In this document: piece by piece, positions 1 to 12,000 of the stretch
Layout of the letters: the number at the start of each line of letters is the position of its first letter
How positions within the stretch are numbered: the first letter of the stretch is position 1
NCBI GenBank assembly: GCA_000328365.1
Contig: KB309928.1
Span: 220,042 to 284,041 of the forward strand
From: Capitella teleta
Lineage: Eukaryota > Annelida > Polychaeta > Capitellidae
DNA length: 64,000 nt
Direction: 5' to 3'
Position numbers and translations under genes: made by a program
Notes under the pieces: generated by a model
Told to the model about the DNA's origin: nothing
What the model saw: the letters and a program-made list of their open reading frames with translations, nothing else
Database searches by the model: none

Positions 1-2656
1 CCCACGGCCATTTAACGTATTCCTTGGGTAGCCCTAAAGGCTGTTTACTGCACGGACTGATCGCGATGCTGGCCAATTAGATGGAGAATGTCAATCAATG
101 TGTGTCCTGCCCACCCCGGGCACGGGACATATTTGGTTGGCCCGACTGGAGCATGCACCTTCACGCGCAGCTAGTTGTGAGAGGAACCTCGATGCCACGA
201 GGACACAGCACGTGTATCATGGGTGCCACTGCCGCCCGAATGCATTAAGACTATTTCAGAAGCATACAGAAGCCGTCAACGATCAAAACAACCATCCTCG
301 CCACGATCTCCCGGGGAAGATCGGGTGTTGATGTTGCTGAATCTAAGGCCAACGAGGTGGGAGGGTGCCAGCCGCGCGCTCCATCCCATTCGGAACATTT
401 CCCGGATCGCCATGGGTCTGCTACAGTCGACGCCATGTCACCATCGCTTCATCGCTTGCTCAACACCCGGAGAACCAGCGCCTCCGACTCACCATTCGTA
501 CACACCACATTGTAATATTTACGCTGAATATCACACTGACTATAATTCGTCGCGGACGCCATTGTAATATTTAGGTCCGGTTCGTTAATGTAATATTTAC
601 GTCTCCTTTCTGGGGTCTGTACTGACCGGTACACTTCTAAATATTGTCCGAATCTAATTAAATTCGCAATTTTATTTTTACCTTTGAATCAAAAGATTTT
701 CCTAAAACAAAGAACACTGAAGAAGAAATAACTTTATACCTTCTAAGGTTTTATTACTGGATTTCAAACCTTAGCTATTTAATTTATACAATTACCAAAT
801 GCGCGCAGGCATTTAACGTAAATTTAACTAACCTAGCACAATAATTAACACTACCTAGAAGTTGGGAATTGAAGAAATATGAACTATTGAATGTTACTGA
901 TTTTGGAGTGCACCCGGTAGCCCTGGTCAAGACACGATACCTCTCTCCCACTCGTCACGCCTCGTTGCGGCCCCGCCTTGTCCTTGGCTTGTTCCTCTGC
1001 GTCGTTTCCTGAGTGGATTTCCTGTCCTTTTCGTCTTGGACCTCCTGGGTGACTTCCTGTCCGTTGATCTTGGACTTCTTGAGCGCCAAACTGAAAACTC
1101 CAAAACTCCAAACTGAACTCCTTCCCTCGCTCCCTGGGTTTAAGTCTCCCTTTGCGCGTGTTCGCCGTCACGTAGGCCTTTTTTTCCTCTCGAGAAATCT
1201 TGCGCGTGTTGGACATTAATTTCGAGTGGAAGAGAGCGGTCTTTCGGTGCATTTATATTTGAATCCCCAACTCTAACGGTCAAAACTATCTATTCACTAT
1301 CCTATAATATGAATTTGAATGCATGCATAATAATGATTATGATACCTGAAAATATATAGAAATGTTATACATGGTAATATACGCTTCTCACTCGTCGTGG
1401 GGTCCTCATCTTTTACAACATGCTGATGTCCTCCTCGTCCGACTGCCCAGAAGCCCTGCTGTGAATGAGCAATGCTGAGCCGCTCCACCTGGTGCTCCGA
1501 TGTCACTGGAGCCCAAAACAGGCCCGACACAGGGTCCATCACGATTGGTTCTGTTACAATCGGAGTGTGGAGCCCCGGTCGAGATCAACGCCATCTGACA
1601 AACCCCATACAATCATTCAGCCCCTGACGCCACAACGACGCATCATCAGCATCACCTTCCCCGCATCAACCCCAAATGATTGGCCGTCCGATTGCCGAGC
1701 CGTTGAGGCCATAACCCAACACAGGACCGACGTTGACTACGCAAGCTGCTGCATTGGTGTCGAAGCCAGGCCAATAGGTGGGAGGGTGCCACCACGCCGC
1801 GCACCCCATCTCCTTCGGAACATTGCCCTGATTGTCGAGGTTCCGCTGCAGTTAGCGCCAGAGAATCCTCTCTCCCTCTCGATGAACCATGCATCGAATC
1901 AGTGCAGCTCGCGAATTTCCCCAGCGCATTGTTTGCCTCATTACCGATGCCACCGGCCAGCATCGACGCCGAGTTTCGACCCTGTGTTGCTTATTACTGA
2001 CTTTGATGTTCCGTTTCACTTATTGTATGTATATGTATCACTTTGTGTTGTTTGTGTTCCTTTCTATCAGTTCTTTGCATGTGCATTTCTTCTATTTGTT
2101 TGCATGCTGAAGTTTCATTAGTTTGTAGAAATTTGCCAAATTTCATATCAATTACCGACAGTTATACTTAGAGTTTACGTGTGTGTAGTACTCTCGTCGG
2201 AGGTCGAGTTGGAAAGAGCTCCCTCAACTCGGCACCTGACGAAGCGCAGAGAGGTCACCTCTAGGGGACGCTTCAGGTCTAACCTTGACGTGCAAGTATG
2301 CACCCTGAAGGTGTCATCCTCAGTTCCTGCAGATCGCGGTGCAAGCGTTCGTGATCGCATTTTACTGCATGCAAGTAACTCTTTATTCCCATTGTACGCA
2401 TTCGCTGCTGTTTGATCTCATGTTCAACCAGCATACTTTCATGTTCTCTTTCAATAGTCCTCATTGATCGTCGTCAAATTCAATCTTTTTTCGCTTCACC
2501 ACAACTTATATGTTTGATGTTTATTTTTGTAATCCCCTCATTTCATATGTTGAAAAATAGTTTGAATTTTAGGTGAATGGGGTAATGGCAAGGTTACCCC
2601 TGTCTCCAAACCAATTGAAATGTTTAATCGGTTCTCATTTGCCTGACCGTCTGTGC
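1..2656. repeat. Gene-poor start with a GC-rich diverged repeat pair (about 225-450 and 1640-1870)
   Basis: No gene is recognised here. Two GC-rich stretches resemble each other: both carry GGTGGGAGGGTGCCA (357-371 and 1779-1793), followed by a CG-rich run and CGGAACATT (391-399 and 1815-1823). The surrounding sequence is alignable by eye but strongly diverged. Open frames cross them on both strands, yet none matches a family I know, so I call them copies of an unidentified old repeat. The remaining sequence is AT-rich with short meaningless ORFs. Confidence 0.35.
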
Positions 2657-2706
2657 NNNNNNNNNNNNNNNNNNNNNNNNNNNNNNNNNNNNNNNNNNNN
2701 NNNNNN
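2657..2706. other. Assembly gap of 50 N
   Basis: Exactly 50 N, plus one isolated N at 2742. The second gap (27695-27744) has the same length, so both are fixed-size placeholders and the real gap length is unknown. Confidence 0.99.
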
Positions 2707-5640
2707 TCTCATGTGCTAATATAATTGTCAACCATGTTGAANCATGCCAGAATAAATGCGTGTCACCACTCCTGATAACTCCTGACAGTTACAATAAGAA
2801 TATTCAATAATACATTACACATGTAAATTACCTTAGAACACTCCATTTTTATTGATGTAAAAGAGTAATTTCAAGGAATAAGTTGTACAGTTTTTGCTTG
2901 TAAGGGCAATATTATTCTACGCTGAATCTTCGGTATATCCATATTCTATGTCATAAAGCACTTAATTTTGATGGCAGTAAAATTTTAAGCTTCTGCTGTA
3001 CTCCAATGAGTAACTTAAATGTTTGTGGTTTAACTGATGTTAGCTGACATACTACAGCGAGACCAATGGAGGTATACAGACCTCGCCCGAGAATCTGTGC
3101 TAAACTGATGTATACATATGCATTAGGGACCTACCTCTCGTTCCCTTATTTTAGCCGCCAACAGGCATGTACGTTTTACCATTCATGGCTCCACACCTAT
3201 GAGGGAATGATTCCTAGCAGATGATTCTCAGTATCAACACGTGCTTTAATAATCACTATGAATGATACTATGATAGAATCTATGACTCTTAGCAGGCACT
3301 CTGTGACTGTATTGACTGACCATTCACCTGTTCACTGCATTGATCAGTGATCAATTGATGCTGATCCCAGGGTCAGGTTGCTTAACTATAGCCCCCATCG
3401 ATTTATCATGAAAATTAGTATTTTTAAGCCACCTCAGCACGCATAACTTCCCAAGCACCTGAAGATAACCATTTTCTTGAATTTTTTTACGCTTGGCCGG
3501 ATGTTTTGTACGCAAAACAAGAGAGGCCGAATGGATAAGCATAACGTCTATAGTGCTCTGAGTGCGTTATGAAAGTTCAGACTCGGGACAGATTTAATTC
3601 GTTTCGAGTGTAAAACTCTATAAAACCCTGTAATCCTGATTAAAAATTAAGCTGAACGTATGTCTGACTCGATTCATTTGATATCAACACAATCGGAGCT
3701 CAATTTCGTACATAAACTGGAAAAACATAAATACCCATGCCTGTTCAAGGCGTTGTCAAGAAAGCGCGCATTTTGAAGATTTTGTCCGAATTTTTATTTG
3801 GGCACACAAAGTGATGACGTCACGTGAGACAAACGCTATTGATGAGACAGAGTTCTCAGCAAATGGGGAGGCACTGCATTTCCGATGTTCCATAGTTTAG
3901 TAACGTTAGTGCGTTCATTATGACCAGTAAGCATTTTAGAACCTACTATATAGAATTTATAGAATAGTTGCTTGAGATTTTGTTGAAGGCCCAAATCAAG
4001 CACTGGAGTGTTTCGATTACTGAATCATAACGCTCTGGAAGATCTATGACGCTGGCTATCATAACGTTCGTCTGGTTGATTGGGTTTCCCTACCAATGGG
4101 TATTCACCCACCTCGTGTGCGGCCTCCTTAGCCAAAAGGGGTCGATAAGAGGCGTCGTTTGGACCAAGGAGTGCCACGTGTCTCTCAAATAGCTTCGTTT
4201 TCGGGTCCAATGCTCTGATGACACAGTCACGTGACAAAATAGGCGCCAAAAAGAAACTGAAGATGAAGTGCCGTGCCGTGCCACTGATTAGATTCAAAAT
4301 AATTGTCCATGGTATTTCGCTCTTCTTATTATTCTTCAGATTATCTTAATTTTAATAAATGTTGCAATCTTCCATAGTGGAATTCAGTTGAATACTATAC
4401 ACTAATTAAACCTTAATTATTATGCAACCTTTTCTTATTTAACCATCATTAGTTGCTTGCCTAATTACACAATTAACCCACAGTGATTGGTCGTCAGTCA
4501 CGGATGGTGGTATAATATACAAGGACAGAGCAATCTCGGCAGCTTTCTTTTCTCATCATGACCTGATTGATATAAGGGACGGCCAGGTGCTCATTAGTTG
4601 TGCAGGCAAATTTCGCGTTAGTCATCCTCATGATCCTTTCATTCTGTGTACGTGGGTTTGAAATGAAAATGTCGACTGCTGAGGATCGTGTCAATATCGC
4701 CTAAGATATTCGACTTCATCATCATCAAACGGGAATGCTGAGATGATCGTGAGGTGATGCTCATCCCACGGAAAGTACGTGACGAAATTGGCTGAGCCAT
4801 TCAGTCCTACATTTGGCGCAAAATAGAACTGTTTACGGAACACTCACTTTCAAAACTTCACAAATCCGAAGTTCAGACGCACTGACATTTGTGGGTTCAA
4901 AAATATCCTCAGCACATCAACACTCTCATTGGTTAAAAATATCAGGAAGATGGAAGAATTACGGAGCATCGCCTTCGCCTTATAGTAGGCCTAAGCGCAT
5001 TGCCCTTGCACAATCTTCTTACATGAGCTGAACAAGGAGAACAAAATACGCGGACGGAAGTTGGCGGTAAATGGCTCTGAAAAATAAAAAACAACAACAC
5101 GTGCGTCTTGGGCAAACGTCACTTCCGGTGGAGGAAGCACATGATGCATTATGTTCTATATGAAACATTGCGCCGTCCTAGTAGACGATTCACAAGAACG
5201 ATAAAATCTAACTTAATGGCTATAAGAGTCAGTAGAGAAAATAAGAAACGTAGGCCTACATAAGAGAACTTTGGGTTTTAGTCATCCATACAATAAATAT
5301 GACCTTGGGCTGCTTCATGAATGAACGAACTCTTGATTCACGACTAAACAATAAAATAACCATCAAAATAAGATTAAATATTACCAAATTATGAGTAATT
5401 ATTTCCAATTCTTCAACGTCACTCGATGTGATAAGGTTCTACATCAGATTTACATTCTGAGACTGAGAAATATTGAAAATCGAAGCTCGAAGATTGAAGC
5501 CGGTCGTCAATCCGATATCAACCCATACGGTCACGTGGTGATAATTTATAGCACTTCCACACCGGATAAAATGGAAATGGAAATAGTGGGGATTTATTGT
5601 GGCATATTCGACGCCACAGAAGCAGTTTCATTGCACATAG
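2707..5640. other. Intergenic, no gene seen
   Basis: AT-rich DNA with only short, unconserved ORFs. The motif GCGTTATGA occurs at 3564-3572 and in inverse at 4025-4033. From about 5400 onward the sequence aligns at roughly 65-70% (by eye) with the inverted upstream region of gene B (about 33480-33710), so it is the diverged distal 5' flank of receptor gene A. Confidence 0.6.
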
Positions 5641-6055
5641 TTCAGAGCAACGCTTTTAGTGTCGGAAATAGATACAAATCCTTGTGGCTTTGTTAGGGAA
5701 ATCGTTGGACGACAAAGCTGTGATGTCATTCATTCGTCTGAGTGCAGGGGCATATGGATGAAGCGCGGCGTCATTGGCACTGACCACTGGGTTTATGCTG
5801 ACTGGGGTCCAGAGCATTCGCTTAGTCAGTTGCCCAGATACGTCTCACGAGTGATGAAGCAATGCTGACGCCTCTGCCGAAGAAGAAGTCGAAGGCAGCA
5901 GTGTTCGGCTGTTGCATGAGCGACCACGGAATGAGAGCCTCTTCACTTGCGACATAAAAGCACCGAGCGACAAACGCCCAGCGACACAAGCCAACTGCAA
6001 CATGGCGCAGATCGCGACTTCTTTGGATTAATTGCATCGACTGCAAGACAAAGAC
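5640..6055 (+). promoter_or_regulatory. Promoter and 5' UTR of receptor gene A
   Basis: This segment is nearly identical to the inverted segment 33047-33460 upstream of gene B, whereas more distal sequence drops to about 65-70% identity. A TATA-like CATAAAAG lies at 5953-5960, about 96 bp before the ATG, which would fit a start of transcription near 5985. An upstream ORF of 9 codons plus stop (6002-6031, MAQIATSLD) sits in the presumed leader and is preserved in B at 33071-33100. The promoter role is inferred from position and conservation only. Confidence 0.45.
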
Positions 6056-9000
6056 ATGACGACCTCACTGCTCCTGATTCTGGTCTTCGGCACGACGGGT
6101 GCCGCCATCAAGTGCTCATGCAAAAACAATCACGGTCGGTATATTCTAAAAAATTAATCTCCTCATTTGAACACTTTTACTTTCCCAACCTCTATCTGAA
6201 CAGAGGCTCAATCAGAGCTATACTGCTACTTCATGTATCTGTTTCATGACTTAATCACAAAATATACAACTGGAATCAACCGAATTGGAAATGCGTACAA
6301 AATTTAAATCATATGGGAATGTTGCCTTCCTCGAAAACAACTATTCGGACCGAGGTATTTCGCAGGTACAGCCCTTTAATGTCTCGTTTTGGGGACCTTT
6401 AAATAAAAATCAAATTTGAATATCATCACATGATTGTGTTGATAGGTCTCACACCACTCACATTATCATGATGTCATGGAGTTTATTTTCATTGTCAGCA
6501 AAAACTTTCGACATCAATAATCGCAACAACAAAAATTAAAGAAATCATGTTTGTATCTGTGAGTGAGGACTTCTCTTGAGTTGCTCTGTTTAAATGGGGT
6601 CTGCAGATTACCTGTGGTAACAAGGAAAGGTGATGATGCTAGCCCACATATTGTTAGTATACGCCAAGGGAGACAATTGCACGGTTTTATTTGGAGCTGA
6701 GCGCCTCAAGGATCAGATACTTTTTACGCTGCTTCTGTTTCATCAGACAATCTGAATTGAAATCAGCAAAATGATCATTCATTCATCAAATAATAATAAA
6801 TGCTATATAATATGAATACCGGTAGTATTTTTAATTTCTCAAAATATATTGCCTTCCATTACTGTCATTGTGACACTTAAAAGGGAGAACTGATCGTAAT
6901 ATTCTTTCACATATGGTACTCCTGGTTGACGCCTTCAATGAACATAAACCATCGTTGTATTACACACGCATATATAATTGTTATGAAACAAGTTCCAACC
7001 AAAACAGTTCAAAGGTCAATCAATGTTGATGAACCCATTGTTTCCCTGCGTTACAGGACTGTGCATGCTCCGAGTTTACACTCTATTGACTGGAATTTAT
7101 AGCATATTGCTCTATTTAATGATTACCGTGAAACCGTACACAATTGATTATTAATCCGATCCGTAATTACTCCCATTTAATCACGTTTATTCTAGGAAAT
7201 GAAGACATTGTATCTACACATATCGACGTTTAGCTTACAGTTATGAGATTTGCTGGTGCATAAAACAGCATAATGACCCAATAAAGTAAAAGAAAGATAA
7301 CAATACAATAACAATAAGTGTATGCTCACCGTGCATGCCAATACAGACATAGTAATGGCGAATCAATACAGATGTCGAATTGAGAGAGAGAGACAAAGAG
7401 TGATTTGGAGAAACAGCCTATCCTAATTCAGCTACATTCCATTTTCATCAGCGCATTTTTGATGATGTCGGACATTAGCATTTGCAATCTCCATCGTCGA
7501 TGAGTGTTTCATGCATAAATCTCCTTGGGGTCCTCTAACCTTTCAACTAGAAACCAAAGTGCGTCATACCACAAGATAGAGTCTTCGAGAAGATTCGTCT
7601 ATCGAAATTTGCTGTACATCAGCTGACATGCACCACACACCAGTAAACCACAAAAATAAGAGTTTGCATTACTATCATCTGTTCATGCCTTTTGCATTAA
7701 ATTTTACACAAGTTCACCTTTAATTACATATTAATGGTTAACCACATGAATATTGCCTGCTTGGCCACGCCGTCAACCATTGCCAGCACGATATCTCCTG
7801 GGAACGAGTCACTTTTCCGACGGCCGAGATCGCCCAGTCGTGCAAACGAGTTTGGAACTCGAAGAAACGACCTCGCTGTACATCGAAGGCACGAGATTTA
7901 TAAACTTTTTTTTTTTATCCTGTAGAACACGGCACTCGACGTACACAAACATGTCCATTAAGCAGCTTCCTTTTGACTCACCACAAAATCCATTCATTGC
8001 AGATGAACTTCTTATTGCGTGTGTGTGCAAATTATATGTAATGATAGAGAGAGGAGCCGATGTCAGTGAAACTGGGGGCTAAGTTTAGCTTCGCGAGGCA
8101 CGTGGCTAAAATTACATCATTGCTTTGTATTGCAAGAAGATGGCCGATGAATTGCGAAGAAATTGACTCTAAACGACTATCTCCGGATTACTCTCTGGCT
8201 GTGTGCTGAGAACATTTGATGATTGGAGGGGAGACACTCCGGGCTGAATTAACCCCTGCAGATCTTCTTGCAATGAAATCTAATGTCTCGGATCTCTGTA
8301 ATTCATGCATTACTCAGAAGCACGAAAGATGAATTCTCATTGACGCTTCATGCTTCTGCTAAAGACACATGTATAATTCACAGAACTGAATTGATAATCG
8401 AGCAAAGATGGAGGAATTTAACATTAGCACATTCCACGTGCGAAGAGTTTTAATTTCTTTCTTGTCAATTTGCAGTGAAATCAGAAACATGCGACATTTG
8501 GCTGCAAAAATAAAAATAGCAAAAATAAAACATGCCTAAGCGAGTTTTTTTATGCTTTTGTTGCAAGACAACTCTGACCAATTACTCTCAATCGAAAATT
8601 ACATCCTTCACTTTGCATGTTAATGAGTACATGTGTGTTGTGTTTTTTGTTTTTTTTTTTCAGTTGAACGTGAGGGGAAGCATGTGTGTCCAGTGGGGTC
8701 ATTCGCGTGCGGAGATGACCCAACGTGCGTCCCTCAGCAGCAGCAGTGCGACAACGTTACCCACTGCCCGAACGGCTTCGACGAGGCCATCGAAACATGT
8801 CGTATGTATACTTCTGCCATCCTTTCTATTCTCAATGAATCTCCTTTTAACATCCCTCGTCAATCTCTTCCGGATCTGATCGAATGACCTTTCCTAACGA
8901 GCCTCTTGATCTGTCTCCTTGACACAAAGACAAATATCTTCACCTCGCTTCATCCTCCCATCATTCACAGCCCGCTGTGGCAAACAACATCGAGTTATTT

Positions 9001-12000
9001 CTTTTATTTTATCTTTCAAAAGTCAACTGTGTCACGAAAAAGCCCAATGTATTATTGTTGCTGCCTGATTCCAAAACATCTGGAGTTCTGAACGTAGTTG
9101 ATGACTAAAATTAGTATTGGACCCAAAATGTGCCAAAGCAAAGTTAGACACTTCGAGGCAAATTAGAATGGAATGCATGTACATGTAATTTGTATTGAAT
9201 TCTAAGATATACAGAGATCATCAAAGATCATCGTCAAACATATATTTGAATCACATATTTTGATTCTCATTCAATACCACGCATCATGTAGCATTGCTCT
9301 TTTCTGCATATTACTTATCTGTGTTGATAATTGATTGCGTTCGCAGCTCGTATCTCCTTCTGAAATCTCAGCTTCACTTATTTCAATTCGCTTCGTCCAT
9401 TTCGTAATTACACCTGAAATTAACATTGAGCATTGCCTGCCGTACTCCACTTCATGACGTTCATCTCGGATCCTTACGCATTGGGTTCGATGAGACCCCT
9501 GTGACAATTAATTGTTCATTCCACGACTCTACAATGATCACAAAGCAATGAGAGATGACAAATGACGCAATAGAACACGACGATTAGACAGCGCGGTCGC
9601 CGTGATCCGCCGTCGCGTTCCTCGCCCACAATTCCATTGTTCGCGTGTTGCAGATCACTTCCATGATGTTCTTGCCTTCACTTTGATTGCACAAGGAAGC
9701 AATGCAGCCAACACTTCAGGTGAGTGTGTGAGATCAGCAGCCGGTGATGCAACTTGCTTTGCCTCAGATATTGGCGATGTTCCTCCGATGTGCAAGAAAG
9801 AGTCGACAGCCAAAGTGAACTGCATAAGTGCTCAGCTGTCATCGCTGCCTCCTCATCTGCCGCATCGAGTCATCTTTCTGTGAGATTTTTGTTCATTTCA
9901 CGCTGCAAATGGCGATGCCTAAGTCTTGCAAAAAGACCCCATTCCACGCCTCAAATGAATTTACTGACCTTCTCCTCAAAAGTTGAAGTAATGAATATAT
10001 TTGCTGACTTTTCCCTCAAAATGCATATTTGTGGAGAGACTCCATGTTCATGCTTTCATTTTTTTTCTCCGCTATTCTTTTCAGAAAACTGCAAAACAAC
10101 TCGTTGAGTCAGCTTTTGATGTCAGCCCAACTCAGCAATTTCAGCCATCTTCGAACGCTGTGAGGGAAGCTTTTATTTGACATTTTCGTCATATCGCTTC
10201 TCTTTTTCTCCGTCAGTTATCTTGACCACAACAACATCTCCGAGATAAAACCAGAGGCCTTTGAAGGGCTCCACGAACTCCGCAAACTGTGAGCATTTCT
10301 CACGTTCATATCAGACATGACATTATGGGATGGCCTACATTGTCACCATGAGGCATTAGCGCCATGCCATCCGCTTGCAATCCGTCTGCGCTGGCCCGAT
10401 TGCTCAGCCTTTGAAATGAACAACGTTTTTTTTCTGGCAATCTCTGTGCCAATTCTTATTCGCGAAGCAAGTCGTGGGAATCAGTCAGGTCTTTTTATCG
10501 CATTCATTTTTTGTTCAGATTAAGAGTTTTCCTTTGTCGTAAATAAGTATGTTTTTACTCTTCAGATCTCTTGCTGATAACCGCATTGAACGACTGGAAA
10601 CTGCAGTTTTCCAAGAACTCACACAACTCACACGACTGTGAGTATTCCTTGTGCACTATGCAATTAATTATTATAGAGAAAATGAGTGAGAACAAGAAGT
10701 GAAGTAATAAATGAATTAATTAATTCAACAGTGTGATCAGAGTGAAATTTAGAGTTCAATTTCCTCATACTGCATATCATAATTGCTTTGTGCTCGGTGC
10801 ACCAAGGCAAGTGTTTAACATCACGGATCAGCCACGAATCAGGTATTAAATGACGTAGGATTAAAGGGCGTTCATTGTGGTGACTCATGTTTAGTGACAA
10901 GATCGATTTTCTGACTGCCTGAGATGTCATTGATGGAACATTCATCTGTTAAGAATCGTGTGACAGATCGATCAGAACGAGACTCTGTCTGGTCTCTAGA
11001 TAACCGTTCTTTAATTGGTGGTCTGGTCTGTCATCTTGTTAGATATAGTCGGTTTGGCTTATTCAGCATATTCGCTAATGCAGCCATCTACTTGTTCTGA
11101 CAATTGAATCAAACTGTTTCTCTTTGTAGAGTTTTGCTCAACAATAAACTGCACTCACTGGAATCCGGATCTTTTCTGGGGTTGAACAATCTTCAATCAC
11201 TGTGAGCAGACATTATCATAAGATTAAATAAGATGCGATTCAGGGACGTACAAGAAAACGGAGATAAGTTATTCTATTTATTCTACAGAGACCTCACTCA
11301 GAATGAACTCAGTGACCTCAAAGACACCCAACTACCAAAGTCTCTGGTTCTTCTGTGAGTCAGTAATCGTTGATATTACGCAATAATTGGGTGTTCATTT
11401 GTGTAGGGATCTTCGAGAGAACTTTCTCACTCATGTCCACCGATCCACCTTCAACAACTCTCCCGAATTACTTATTTTGTGAGTAAATGTTTATAGCATG
11501 TGTACATGCATGAAAGAAATGATGAAATCACTGCAACAGATAGTGCGCCCTTAATGACAGCATATTGTGCTCGAATACTTGAGGAAAGTCAATTTACTCC
11601 TCACTCTTCACGTACCTTTAGATAAAAAAAATAAATAAAACAAATCAAACAAAAATAAAAATACGAATCGAGCGTATTGCATATAATTATATGCAAATAC
11701 CGAAATAATATTACGACTATTTGAAATAGTCGTAATATTATTTCAGTCACATAGGGTAGAGTGGTTAAACTAAGCGCCGATTTATGCTCTATTAACATGC
11801 AAATGTATCATATTGAGCTATATGCAATAAACAAAAAGGAGCAATATTCTCACAACTATTACCAGCCCTTCTCAGTACGATGACACGAAATCAGTCAAAG
11901 TTCAACAATATAATGCAATTTTTGTTGAAAAATTGCGTTTGCATGAATTCTGACGCTCCGTTGTCATGGTGAGGGCAGATTTTACATTGAGCAAAGTGTT

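Noticed and set aside
1465-2121. 218-codon plus-strand ORF at the window start
   Set aside because: Composition changes abruptly from Arg/Pro-rich to Phe/Val-rich, there is no family resemblance, and it crosses a repeat-like block.
2215-2275. Possible hammerhead ribozyme (CTGACGA motif)
   Set aside because: The second core element GAAA and the closing stems are not found at suitable spacing.
6139-6144. Alternative exon 1 donor GTATAT of receptor gene A
   Set aside because: Joining it to exon 2 creates an immediate TGA; the donor four bases earlier keeps the frame into the LDLa module.
9720-9740. Splice donor GTGAGTGTG within receptor exon 3
   Set aside because: Reading through keeps the frame into the conserved LRR cap and no acceptor lies between, so it is coding sequence in this reconstruction.
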